From assembly GCF_040499845.1 (NCBI RefSeq), contig NZ_CP159342.1:1798001-1862000 (forward strand): 64,000 bases of DNA, written 5' to 3'. Of this stretch, positions 26,011-33,421 are shown piece after piece. Position 1 is the first letter of the stretch. Each line of letters begins with the position of its first letter. The DNA is from Micromonospora sp. CCTCC AA 2012012. Its GTDB lineage: Bacteria > Actinomycetota > Actinomycetes > Mycobacteriales > Micromonosporaceae. The notes beneath the pieces are model-generated. The model made no database searches, had not been told where the DNA came from, and worked only from the letters and a program-made list of their open reading frames with translations. A program made the position numbers and the translations under genes.

Positions 26011-26610
26011 ATGAGCGAGCACCTCACCCTCCACCCCGACGCCCAGGCACAACTGTTCACCGACGCCCGCACCGCCAACACCTTCACCGACGAACCCGTC
26101 ACCGACGAACAACTCCGCGCCATCTACGACCTCGCCAAGTACCCACCCACCGCCGCCAACACCCAGCCCCTGCGGGTCCTCTACATCCGCGACGGCGAAC
26201 CCCGCGAACGCCTCCTCAGCCACATGGCCGAAGGCAACCGCGCCAAGACCGCCGCCGCCCCCGTCGTCGCCGTCCTCGCCGCCGACACCGACTTCCACGA
26301 GCACATCCCCACCGTCTTCCCGATCCGCCCCCAGATGCGCGACGGCCTCGCCGCCGACCCCCAGGGCCGCGAACAGATGGCCCGCTTCAACGCCACCCTG
26401 CAGATCGGCTACTGGCTGCTCGCCGTCCGCGCCGCCGGCCTCGCCGCCGGACCCATGGCCGGCTTCGACAACCAGGGCGTCGACAAGGACTTCTTCGCCG
26501 ACAACGCCTGGAAGTCCCTGCTCGTGGTCAACCTCGGCAAGCCCGGCCCCGACGCCTGGTTCCCCCGGCTGCCCCGCCTCGACTACGACGACGTCGTCCG
26601 CCACGCCTGA
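26011..26610 (+). CDS. Nitroreductase, malonic semialdehyde reductase (RutE)-like (199 aa)
   Basis: A flavin-dependent NAD(P)H oxidoreductase. YPPTAANTQPLRVLYI is the FMN-binding segment, with the Asn-x-Gln-Pro of the RutE/HadB group, and AAGLAAGPMAGFD the second cofactor loop. RutE reduces 3-oxopropanoate in pyrimidine breakdown, but the rest of that pathway is not here. The ATG follows GCGAAGGA. Divergence from an HxlR gene suggests electrophile or quinone detoxification. Confidence 0.85.
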   Translation: MSEHLTLHPDAQAQLFTDARTANTFTDEPVTDEQLRAIYDLAKYPPTAANTQPLRVLYIRDGEPRERLLSHMAEGNRAKTAAAPVVAVLAADTDFHEHIPTVFPIRPQMRDGLAADPQGREQMARFNATLQIGYWLLAVRAAGLAAGPMAGFDNQGVDKDFFADNAWKSLLVVNLGKPGPDAWFPRLPRLDYDDVVRHA

Positions 26611-26623
26611 CCCGACGGGCCAC

Positions 26624-27397
26624 TCAACCGGCCAACCACTGGTCATGACCCAGCTTGGCCACCAACGCCACCACCACCACCAGCAACACCACCCGCACGA
26701 AGCCGGAGCCGCGCCGCAACGCCATCCGCGCCCCCAGCGCGGCTCCGGCCACGTTGCACACCGCCATCCCCGCACCCAGCAACCACCACACGTGCCCCGT
26801 CGCGCCGAACACCACCAACGCACCCAGATTCGTACCGGCGTTCACCACCTTCGCCATCGCCGACCCGTGCACGAAATCCGCCCCCACCAACGCGGTGAAC
26901 GCCAACACCAGGAACGTCCCCGTCCCCGGCCCGATCAACCCGTCGTACAGGGCGATCCCCAACCCGGCCACCGCCACCGCCACGACCACCCGCCCCCGGG
27001 TCCGCCGCGCCGGCTGCGCCACCACCCCCAACCGCGGCCGGCACAACACGAACACCGCCACCGAGACCAACACCACCAACACCACCGGCCGGTACGCCCC
27101 CGCCGGCACCGCCCCCGCCAACGCCGCACCCAACCCCGCCGTCACCACCGCCAGACCCGCCGACGGCCCCGCCACCGCCCAGTCCACCTTCGTCCGCCGC
27201 GCATACGTCACCGCCGCCGTCGACGTATCGAAGATCGCCGCCAACTTGTTCGTGCCCAACGCCGTCGCCACCGGCAACCCCGGCGCCGCCACCAACAAGG
27301 CCGGCAACAACAACAGACCCCCTCCACCCACCACCGCGTCCACCCACCCCGCCATGGCGGCAGCGGTCAGCAGAGTGGTCAACGACAAGGGGTCCAC
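26624..27397 (-). CDS. TauE/SafE family sulfite/organosulfonate exporter (257 aa)
   Basis: Eight hydrophobic segments in two similar halves. The first repeat has GWVDAVVGGGGLLLLPAL, the second GLIGPGTGTFLVLAF, the glycine-rich pair typical of TauE/SafE (DUF81). The family exports sulfite, sulfoacetate or other anions; substrate unknown. I chose GTG 27397; a TTG three codons earlier with GGGAAG close by is also possible. Its third positions are G-rich on the coding strand, matching the C-rich + strand of the area. Confidence 0.85.
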   Translation of the reverse strand: MDPLSLTTLLTAAAMAGWVDAVVGGGGLLLLPALLVAAPGLPVATALGTNKLAAIFDTSTAAVTYARRTKVDWAVAGPSAGLAVVTAGLGAALAGAVPAGAYRPVVLVVLVSVAVFVLCRPRLGVVAQPARRTRGRVVVAVAVAGLGIALYDGLIGPGTGTFLVLAFTALVGADFVHGSAMAKVVNAGTNLGALVVFGATGHVWWLLGAGMAVCNVAGAALGARMALRRGSGFVRVVLLVVVVALVAKLGHDQWLAG

Positions 27398-27459
27398 GGG
27401 CGGCAATTCTTCCCACCACCCACACCCCGCGAAGACCCTCTGTGGCCAGCCTCACCCCG

Positions 27460-27546
27460 TCAGAGACCCCGCCGCCGCCGCAACCACAACCCCACCCACG
27501 CCACCGCCACGAACACCAGCACCGAACACACCAACGCCTTCACCAT
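27460..27546 (-). CDS. Candidate 28-residue single-pass membrane peptide
   Basis: ATG at 27546 opens a 28-codon frame: MVKALVCSVL at the start, a hydrophobic core ending with AVAWVGLWL, and an Arg-rich end (RRRRGL). It looks like one membrane helix with a positive inside anchor. A weak ribosome site (GCAGGG) lies about 10 bases upstream. It fills the gap between the TauE gene and the divergent endonuclease-like gene. The regional codon bias could produce such a frame by chance. Confidence 0.4.
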   Translation of the reverse strand: MVKALVCSVLVFVAVAWVGLWLRRRRGL

Positions 27547-27581
27547 CCGGCAACCCTGCCACAGCGACGTAGGGTGAGCAG

Positions 27582-28361
27582 GTGCGCCTGGCCACCTTCA
27601 ACCTGCTGCACGGACGATCCCTCACCGACGGACTCGTCGACCCCGACCGGCTCACCGCCGCCGTCACCGCCCTCGACGCCGACGTCCTCGCCCTCCAGGA
27701 AGTCGACCGCGACCAGACCCGCAGCGGCAACCTCGACCTCACCGCCATCGCCGCCCGCGCCCTCGACGCCCCCGAACACCGCTTCGCCGCCGCCGTCGTC
27801 GGCACCCCCGGCGAACAGTTCCGCCCCCTCACCCACGACGACGACGGCCACGGCGAACCCCTCTACGGCGTCGGCCTCATCAGCCGCCACCCCGTACGCA
27901 CCTGGCAGGTCACCCGACTACGCCCCGCCCCCGTCCGCTCACCCATCTACGTCCCCGGACCCGGCGGCGGCCTCATCCTCCTACGCGACGAACCCCGCGT
28001 CGTCCTCGCCGCCGTCCTCGACACCCCCCACGGCCCCCTCACCGTCGCCGCCACCCACCTGTCCTTCGTCCCCGGCTGGAACATCCTGCAACTGCGCCGC
28101 GTCGTCCGCGCCCTGCGCGCCCTGCCCGCACCCCGGATCCTCCTCGGCGACCTCAACCTCCCCGCCGGCCCCGCCGCCCTGCTCACCCGCTGGCACCCCC
28201 TCGGCCGCCGCCCCACCTACCCGGCCGGACAACCCCGCGTGCAGCTCGACCACATCCTCGCCGACCGCCACGGCCTCGACCGGCTCCCACCCGTCACCGC
28301 CGTCGACACCCCACTGTCGGCCATCTCCGACCACCGACCCCTCGTCGTCGACCTCGGCTAG
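27582..28361 (+). CDS. Endonuclease/exonuclease/phosphatase family hydrolase (259 aa)
   Basis: The catalytic residues of the EEP (DNase I-like) family are in order: Asn in ATFNLLHG, Glu in LALQEVDRDQ, His in ATHLSFVPG, Asp and Asn in LLGDLNLP, and Asp-His in ISDHRPLVV. Substrates range from DNA to phosphoinositides and sphingomyelin, and cannot be told. No signal peptide is seen. GTG start; almost every third codon base is C. It is convergent with the recombinase, with a gap of 8 bases. Confidence 0.88.
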   Translation: MRLATFNLLHGRSLTDGLVDPDRLTAAVTALDADVLALQEVDRDQTRSGNLDLTAIAARALDAPEHRFAAAVVGTPGEQFRPLTHDDDGHGEPLYGVGLISRHPVRTWQVTRLRPAPVRSPIYVPGPGGGLILLRDEPRVVLAAVLDTPHGPLTVAATHLSFVPGWNILQLRRVVRALRALPAPRILLGDLNLPAGPAALLTRWHPLGRRPTYPAGQPRVQLDHILADRHGLDRLPPVTAVDTPLSAISDHRPLVVDLG

Positions 28362-28369
28362 AACCACCG

Positions 28370-29386
28370 TCACCGGCCACCGTCCGCCGCCCCGCGCCCC
28401 TCCACCAGACCCGCCAACGCCCGATTCGTGCGGTTCGCCGCCACCGCCGCCCGCTGCTGACCCGCCGTCACCTCGATGTACGTCTGCGACGACGCCAACG
28501 ACGCATGCCCCAGCAACCGCATGATCTCCGCCGCGCTCGCCCCGTCCTCCGCCAACCGGGTCGCGAAGGTGTGCCGCAACGCGTGCAACCGCGCCCCCCG
28601 CGGCACCCGGTCACCGATGCCCGCCCGCCGGTAACACGACTCCACCAGGTACTGCAGGCCACCCCGGCGCAACGGCTCACCCCGCCGGTCCACCAGCAGC
28701 GGCGAGTCCGGCCGCACACTGCGCGCCCCGAACCGACGCCCACGACTGTCCAGATAGTCCGCCAGCACCCGGTCCACCCCGGCCTCGATCGGCACGCTGC
28801 GGGGTCGCCCACCCTTGCCCCAGACGTCGACCCGCCGCTCGCCGTCCCGGCCGGCCAGCGACGACACCCGCAACGCCAGCAGCTCCGACAGGCGCAACCC
28901 GGCGCAGAGCGCCAGCGCCAGCACCGCCAGGTCCCGCTCCGGCCACGGGTCGCGCTGCCGGCCGTCGTCGCGGGCCACCGCCGCGAGCAGCTCCTCGGGG
29001 GTGTCCTCGCCGCGCAGGGGCTTGGGCTGGGGGAGCGGCGTGCGGGGACGCCCCACCGCCGGCATCGGGTTGCCCGGCACGACCCCCTCGGCGACCAGGA
29101 ACGTGAAGAAGCTGTTCCAGGTGGACCAGGCGCGGTGTACGGAGGCGGCGGCGCGGGGAGTGGCGAACCGGGCGAACGCCGACCGCATGACCCGGGGGGA
29201 GAGGGCGGTGACCGGCACCTCGTCCAGCGGCAGGGGAGGGGTGGCGTCCTCCGCGACGAGTCGCGCGACGGCGAGCAGGTCCCGCCGGTAGGCGGCCAGG
29301 GTGTGGGGGGAGGGCTTGCGGGTGGTCCGGGCGGTCAGGAACTCCTCGATCAGCGCTGCAAGCGATTCGCCCGTTTTGTCATGCAT
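28370..29386 (-). CDS. Tyrosine recombinase / integrase, XerC-like (338 aa)
   Basis: An N-terminal SAM-like core-binding domain (SPHTLAAYRRDLLAVARL) is followed by the catalytic domain. The residues needed are all there: Arg in AGLRLSELLAL, Lys in WGKGGRPR, His-x-x-Arg in HALRHTFATRL, His in LLGHASL and Tyr in SSQTYIEV. The ATG at 29386 lies inside a 26-bp palindrome, and CATAAT sits 7 bases before it, so the mRNA is probably leaderless. No att site or element boundary was found. The classical XerC/XerD neighbours are absent, so this may be an orphan or domesticated recombinase. Confidence 0.88.
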   Translation of the reverse strand: MHDKTGESLAALIEEFLTARTTRKPSPHTLAAYRRDLLAVARLVAEDATPPLPLDEVPVTALSPRVMRSAFARFATPRAAASVHRAWSTWNSFFTFLVAEGVVPGNPMPAVGRPRTPLPQPKPLRGEDTPEELLAAVARDDGRQRDPWPERDLAVLALALCAGLRLSELLALRVSSLAGRDGERRVDVWGKGGRPRSVPIEAGVDRVLADYLDSRGRRFGARSVRPDSPLLVDRRGEPLRRGGLQYLVESCYRRAGIGDRVPRGARLHALRHTFATRLAEDGASAAEIMRLLGHASLASSQTYIEVTAGQQRAAVAANRTNRALAGLVEGRGAADGGR

Positions 29387-29404
29387 AAGGGATATTATGC
29401 ATGA
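29379..29404. promoter_or_regulatory. Perfect 26-bp palindrome with divergent -10 boxes
   Basis: Arms TCATGCATAA and TTATGCATGA (10 bp each, perfect) flank GGGATA. CATAAT on the - strand and TATTAT on the + strand (29393-29398) lie within it, facing the recombinase and NTPase genes. It overlaps the recombinase start codon. This is a very AT-rich spot in this DNA and the likely operator controlling both genes. Confidence 0.65.
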
Positions 29405-29446
29405 TTCTCACGTCCGGGCAACGGTGGGGAAGGGGAGCGGCATACC

Positions 29447-30037
29447 GTGCGAGGCATGCCGACACGGCGGTACGTGCTGACCGGAGCGCCCGGGGCGGGC
29501 AAGACGACGATCCTGGAGCACCTGCGGCTGCGCGGACGGCACGTCGTCCCGGAGGCCGCCACGGACGTGATCGCCGCGCAGCAGGCCGCCGGCTGCGACG
29601 AACCCTGGCGCCGCGACGACTTCCTCGATCTGGTCGTCGCCGAGCAGGCCCGCCGCCAGCGAACGCAACCACCCGGCGGCATCCAGGTGTACGACCGCTC
29701 GCCGCTGTGCACCCTGGCGCTGGCCCGTTACCAGGGCCGCCCGGTGAGCCCGGCGCTGGCGGCGGAGGTGGAGCGGATCCGCGGCGACGGCGTCTACCAG
29801 CGACGGGTGTTCCTGGTCCAGTCGCTGGGTTTCGTCACGCGTACGGCGGCGCGGCGGATCAGCCTGGCCGAGTCCCTGGTCTTCGCCGCGCTGCACGAGC
29901 AGGTCTATTCGGAGTACGGCCACGAACTCGTCGTCGTACCGCCTGGAACGGCAGCCGAGCGGGCCGACCTGATCGAGGAGCACCTGCGCCGCTGGTCGAC
30001 CCCGGGAGAGGCCCCCGATCAGCTTTACTTGACATAA
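29447..30037 (+). CDS. AAA_28-type P-loop NTPase / kinase (196 aa)
   Basis: Near the N-terminus a Walker A loop GAPGAGKTT follows the first strand RRYVLT. Then come VPEAATDVIAAQQAAG and VYDRSPLCTLALARY, as in the AAA_28/NadR-like kinase group, and a late VVVPPGTAAERADLIEEHL. Such proteins may phosphorylate nucleotides, nucleosides or small metabolites. The start may be GTG 29447 (AAGGGGAG upstream) or ATG 29456. It is divergent from a recombinase across a shared palindrome, and its stop lies in another palindrome. Function unknown. Confidence 0.78.
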   Translation: MRGMPTRRYVLTGAPGAGKTTILEHLRLRGRHVVPEAATDVIAAQQAAGCDEPWRRDDFLDLVVAEQARRQRTQPPGGIQVYDRSPLCTLALARYQGRPVSPALAAEVERIRGDGVYQRRVFLVQSLGFVTRTAARRISLAESLVFAALHEQVYSEYGHELVVVPPGTAAERADLIEEHLRRWSTPGEAPDQLYLT

Positions 30038-30047
30038 TGTGCATTAT
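30034..30047. promoter_or_regulatory. Second AT-rich palindrome ATAATG-TG-CATTAT
   Basis: Perfect 6-bp arms overlap the stop codon of the NTPase gene and follow directly on TTGACA (30029-30034). The sequence shares CATAAT/ATTATG halves with the palindrome at 29379-29404, so the same protein might bind both. Confidence 0.4.
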
Positions 30048-30317
30048 CGAATCAGTGCCTTGGGCCGGGGGGCTGCTGGGAGGCTCGCTTCACGGCCCAT
30101 GCCGGTGCCGAGGGTGCGACGGATCGCGCCACTGTGCCGCACGCTCGTGCCGCCGGGCAGGCGGCACGGTCCCTGCGGTGCTTCCGTCCGCGCGGGTTGG
30201 CCCGCCGCCCTTCCGGCACCGTCGATCTCCAGCCAGCTCCGTGGTCGCTACCGGTCTGACGACGTGAAGGAACCGGACGGCTCGGCTCCCCTCGAGAGGC
30301 CGCGCTCCCGACCCAAA

Positions 30318-30334
30318 CGCAACGATCGGTTGCG
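30318..30334. promoter_or_regulatory. ArsR-type operator 1
   Basis: CGCAAC-GATCG-GTTGCG, 17 bp with perfect 6-bp arms, overlaps the -35 box (TTGCGC, 30330-30335). It matches the second site at 30364-30380 in arms and length. Confidence 0.7.
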
Positions 30335-30363
30335 CGCGTCGCGGCCGGTCCGCTAGCGTGACT

Positions 30364-30380
30364 CGCAACCGATGGTTGCG
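30364..30380. promoter_or_regulatory. ArsR-type operator 2
   Basis: CGCAACC-GAT-GGTTGCG, 17 bp with perfect 7-bp arms, lies just after the -10 box (TAGCGT, 30354-30359) at the expected transcription start. It is 46 bp from operator 1, so both could be bound on roughly the same DNA face with the promoter between them. Confidence 0.72.
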
Positions 30381-30395
30381 AAAGGTGGCGAGGGC

Positions 30396-30863
30396 ATGGA
30401 GTACGGCACGATCGAGCGGGAGATCCACATCGACGCCTCACCCGAGGTCGTCTTCGACGTGGTGAGCAGCCCGGAGCACCTGCGTCAGTGGTGGCCGGAC
30501 GAGGCGGACTACCCCGCCGAGCCGGGCGGTGCGGGGCGGATCGGGTTCGGGGACTGCGCGCAGGGCGGCACGTGGGTGCAGTTCACAGTGGTGGACGCGG
30601 TTCCCCCGCGGCTCTTCTCGTTCCGCTGGACCCACGACGAGGGGGTGACCGCCGGGCCGGGCAACTCGCTGCTGGTCGTCTTCGAGCTCCAGCCGGCCGG
30701 GACGGGGACGCTGCTGCGGATGACCGAGAGCGGTTTCCGCGAGCGCGGCTGGGACGAGGCGAAGGTCGCCGCCGAGTACGCCGAGCACGGCACCGGCTGG
30801 GACTACTTCCTCCCCCGGCTGCCGGTGTACGCGGCGAAGGTCGCGGCGGGCGCGTCGGCGTGA
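30396..30863 (+). CDS. SRPBCC (AHSA1-like) domain protein (155 aa)
   Basis: The START-like fold shows IEREIHIDASPEVVFDVVS, HLRQWWPDEA, then FSFRWTHDEG and the long C-terminal helix GTGWDYFLPRLPVYAAKV. This pattern is typical of AHSA1-type SRPBCC proteins that are co-transcribed with ArsR regulators. They bind hydrophobic ligands; the ligand is unknown. The ATG is 16 bases after operator 2. The stop overlaps the ArsR start by 4 bases. Confidence 0.87.
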   Translation: MEYGTIEREIHIDASPEVVFDVVSSPEHLRQWWPDEADYPAEPGGAGRIGFGDCAQGGTWVQFTVVDAVPPRLFSFRWTHDEGVTAGPGNSLLVVFELQPAGTGTLLRMTESGFRERGWDEAKVAAEYAEHGTGWDYFLPRLPVYAAKVAAGASA

Positions 30864-31213
30864 CGGTGGTGGACGACGACCTCTGGTCGGCGATCGGCGA
30901 TCCGACCCGGCGTCGGATGCTCGACCTGCTGCTGAGCGACGGCAGCGGCACGGCGACCAGTCTGAGCGAACGGTTGCCGGTGACCCGTCAGGCGGTGGCG
31001 AAGCATCTCGTCGTGCTCGACCGGGTGGGGCTGGTGCGCGCCTCCACCAGCGGCCGGGAGCGGCACTTCCGGGTCGACGAGGCGCAGTTGGCCCGCGCCG
31101 TCGCGCAGCTGGCCGACGTGGGCGCGGCGTGGGACGCCCGGTTGCGGCGGATCCGGCGGATCGCCGAGTCGATCGAGCGGGGCCGGGACGCCGGGACCGG
31201 GAAGCAGCGGTAG
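30860..31213 (+). CDS. ArsR family transcriptional regulator (117 aa)
   Basis: A winged helix: LWSAIGDPTRRRMLDLLL, LPVTRQAVAKHLVVLDRVG and the wing SGRERHFRVDEA. No metal-binding Cys pair is present, as in the SRPBCC-linked ArsR group that senses something other than metals. The GTG overlaps the previous stop. It should repress its own operon through the two palindromes upstream. Confidence 0.88.
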   Translation: MTVVDDDLWSAIGDPTRRRMLDLLLSDGSGTATSLSERLPVTRQAVAKHLVVLDRVGLVRASTSGRERHFRVDEAQLARAVAQLADVGAAWDARLRRIRRIAESIERGRDAGTGKQR

Positions 31214-31228
31214 GAGGAGGTTCGGGAG

Positions 31229-31672
31229 ATGGCAGACATCCTGCATCGCGTCGGTGTGGAGCATTCCTCGCCGGAGCGGGTGTACGCGGCGCTGACCACG
31301 GTGGACGGGTTGTCCGGGTGGTGGACGGAGCAGACGTCCGGGGTGGCCGAGGTGGGTGGCGTGCTGGAGTTCCGGTTCGCCGCGGGTGGGTTCGACATGA
31401 AGGTCGTGGAGCTCGTCGCGGGTCGGCGGGTGTGCTGGGAGGTGGTGGACGGTCCGCCGGAGTGGGTCGGCACCGTCGTGCGGTGGGAGCTGCGGCAGGA
31501 GGGTGACTTCACGATCGTGGTGTTCGCGCACGAGGGTTGGCGTGAGCCGGTGGAGTTCATGTACCACTGCAGCACGAAGTGGGCGGTCTTCCTGCTGAGT
31601 CTCAAGCGGTTCCTGGAGACGGGGGTGGGTGCTCCGGATCCGCGGGACGTGCGGATCAGCGACTGGCACTGA
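31229..31672 (+). CDS. Second SRPBCC (AHSA1-like) domain protein (147 aa)
   Basis: ILHRVGVEHSSPERVYAALT opens a START-like fold, with GLSGWWTEQTSG, VCWEVVDGPPEWVGT and the C-terminal helix WAVFLLSLKRFLETG. It begins 15 bases after the ArsR stop with GGAGGAGG upstream and completes a three-gene operon. It is only distantly similar to the first SRPBCC protein, so it is probably not a recent duplicate. Confidence 0.87.
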   Translation: MADILHRVGVEHSSPERVYAALTTVDGLSGWWTEQTSGVAEVGGVLEFRFAAGGFDMKVVELVAGRRVCWEVVDGPPEWVGTVVRWELRQEGDFTIVVFAHEGWREPVEFMYHCSTKWAVFLLSLKRFLETGVGAPDPRDVRISDWH

Positions 31673-31675
31673 CGG

Positions 31676-31751
31676 CGGCGCCGTCCTGCGCGTGACCCGG
31701 GCTCTCCCCCGTCGGGTTCAGAGGCCGCCGGCCACGCGCAGGACGGCGCCG
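31676..31751. repeat. Perfect 19-bp inverted repeat across a convergent gene end
   Basis: 31676-31694 (CGGCGCCGTCCTGCGCGTG) is the exact reverse complement of 31733-31751, with 38 bases between. The right arm lies inside the last codons of the SDR gene. It may act as a two-way terminator for the SRPBCC operon and the SDR gene. Confidence 0.6.
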
Positions 31752-32446
31752 GTGGTGTAGGAGGCGTCGGGGCTCAGCAGCCAGGCGACGGCGGCGGCGA
31801 CCTCGTCGGGTTCGCCGGCGCGGCCGAGGGGGATGCGGGCGGCGGCGGTGTCGGCGCGGTCGGGGACGCCGGAGAGGGCGTGGATGTCGGTGCGGACGAT
31901 GCCGGGGGCGACGGCGTTGACGCGGATGCCGTGCGGGGCGAGTTCCTTGGCGAGGCCGAGGGTGAGGGTGTCGGTGGCGGCCTTGACGGCGGCGTAGTGG
32001 ATGTATTCGCCGGGGCTGCCGAGGGTGGCGGCGGCGGAGGAGATGTTGACGATGGCGCCGCCGTGGGTCATCCGGCGGGCGGCCTGTTGGGCGCAGAGGA
32101 CGTACCCGATGAGGTTGACGTCGACGACCTGGCGCAGGTCGTCGGGGCGCAGGTCGGTGAAGGGGCCGATCGGGCTGGTGATGCCGGCGTTGTTGACCAG
32201 GCCGGTGAGGGGTCCGAGGTCGGCGGCGGCGTCGAAGAGGTGGTGGACCTGGTCGGGGTCGGTGGTGTCGGCGGGTACGGCGATCGCGGTGGTGCCGGTG
32301 GCGTGGAGGTCGGCGAGGACGGCGCGGGCGGCGGTGTGGTCGCGGCGGTAGCCGATGGCGAGGTGGTGGCCGGCGGCGGCGAGTCGGTGGGCGGTGGCGG
32401 CGCCGATGCCGCGGCTGCCGCCGGTGATGACGGTGACGTGGGTCAA
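31718..32446 (-). CDS. SDR family NAD(P)-dependent oxidoreductase, FabG-like (242 aa)
   Basis: This is a classical short-chain dehydrogenase: nucleotide loop TGGSRGIGAATA, NNAG in LVNNAGITSPIG, catalytic Ser in VNISSAA, Tyr-x3-Lys in YIHYAAVKAAT, and PGIVRTDIH. The last residues (TGAVLRVAGGL) match 3-oxoacyl-ACP reductase-type enzymes. The start is TTG at 32446, supported by GGGGAGAGG 3 bases upstream and lack of another start. Codons end mostly in C, in keeping with the G-rich + strand here. Confidence 0.88.
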   Translation of the reverse strand: MTHVTVITGGSRGIGAATAHRLAAAGHHLAIGYRRDHTAARAVLADLHATGTTAIAVPADTTDPDQVHHLFDAAADLGPLTGLVNNAGITSPIGPFTDLRPDDLRQVVDVNLIGYVLCAQQAARRMTHGGAIVNISSAAATLGSPGEYIHYAAVKAATDTLTLGLAKELAPHGIRVNAVAPGIVRTDIHALSGVPDRADTAAARIPLGRAGEPDEVAAAVAWLLSPDASYTTGAVLRVAGGL

Positions 32447-32522
32447 TGGCCTCTCCCCTGCCCCGGTGGTGCGGGTGACGTTACCGTGGCCGGCAGGATC
32501 CGGTGGTGAGAGGACGGTCGGG

Positions 32523-33362
32523 ATGACGCGGGCGTTGGTGCTGGGTGGTGGCGGGGTGACCGGGGTGGCCTGGGAGTTGGGGCTGCTGGCGGGGTTGGCG
32601 CAGCGGGGGGTGGATCTGGTCGGGGCGGATCTGGTGGTGGGGACGTCGGCGGGTTCGGTGGTGGGTGCGCAGGTGTGTTCGGGGGTGCCGGTCCAGGAGT
32701 TGTACGCGGCGCAGCTGCGGCCGGCCGAGGGTGAGGTGGCGGCCCGGTTGGGGGCGGGGGTGCTGCTGCGGTGGGCGTGGGCGGGTGGGCGTAGCCGGGA
32801 TGCGGTGCGGTCGCGGGCGCGGGTGGGGGCGATGGCGTGTGCGGCGCGGACGCCGTCGGAGGCGTCGCGGCGGGCGGTGATCGAGGGGCGGTTGCCGGTG
32901 CGGGAGTGGCCGGCGCGGCGGTTGCTGGTGACGGCGGTGGACGCGGCGTCGGGTGAGTTCGTGGTGTTCGACGCGGCGAGTGGGGTGTCGCTGGTGGATG
33001 CGGTGGGGGCGAGTTGCGCGGTGCCGGGGGTGTGGCCGCCGGTGACGATCGGGGATCGTCGGTTCGTCGACGGTGGGGTGCGCTCGGCGGTGAACGCGGA
33101 TCTGGCCGAGGGTGCGGAGGCGGTGGTGGTGGTCGCGCCGGTGTCGTCGGCGTTCGGGCCGATGCCGCGGTTGGCGGCGCAGGTGGCGGCGTTGCGGCGG
33201 TCGGCGCGGGTGGTGGTGGTGACGCCGGATGCGGCGGCGCGGCGGGCGATCGGTCGTAACGTGTTGGATCCGGCGCGGCGGGCGGGTGCGGCGCGGGCGG
33301 GTCGGGCGCAGGCGGCGGCGGTGGCGGATTCGGTGGCGGCGGTGTGGGGGCCGGTCGGCTAG
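32523..33362 (+). CDS. Patatin-like phospholipase (279 aa)
   Basis: The oxyanion glycines GGGGVTGVAWELG, the nucleophile Ser in VGTSAGSVVGA and the Asp of the dyad in FVDGGVRS are the patatin (RssA-like) features. It should hydrolyse acyl esters of lipids in the cytoplasm; there is no signal peptide. ATG after GAGAGGACGG. Third codon positions are almost all G. Divergent from the SDR gene. Confidence 0.88.
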   Translation: MTRALVLGGGGVTGVAWELGLLAGLAQRGVDLVGADLVVGTSAGSVVGAQVCSGVPVQELYAAQLRPAEGEVAARLGAGVLLRWAWAGGRSRDAVRSRARVGAMACAARTPSEASRRAVIEGRLPVREWPARRLLVTAVDAASGEFVVFDAASGVSLVDAVGASCAVPGVWPPVTIGDRRFVDGGVRSAVNADLAEGAEAVVVVAPVSSAFGPMPRLAAQVAALRRSARVVVVTPDAAARRAIGRNVLDPARRAGAARAGRAQAAAVADSVAAVWGPVG

Positions 33363-33421
33363 GTCTGGCGCGTCGGGTCGCTTAGGCTCCGCGCGTCGGC
33401 GTCGAGTGGTGGAGGTGCGCG

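Larger units (their letters stand above)
30048..30395. other. 348-bp region upstream of the SRPBCC/ArsR operon
   Basis: The left 270 bases hold no convincing gene: open frames on both strands lack ribosome sites and recognisable motifs. The right end holds the operon promoter, TTGCGC (30330-30335), 18 bases, TAGCGT (30354-30359), with two 17-bp palindromes described separately. Confidence 0.5.

Noticed and set aside
28370..30037. Prophage or integrative element around the recombinase at 28-30 kb
   Set aside because: No phage, plasmid, replication or att-flanking tRNA signs on either side; neighbours are ordinary chromosomal genes.
30039..30356. Open frame of 105 codons after the NTPase gene
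   Set aside because: No ribosome site, no motif, and it runs over the ArsR operator and promoter.
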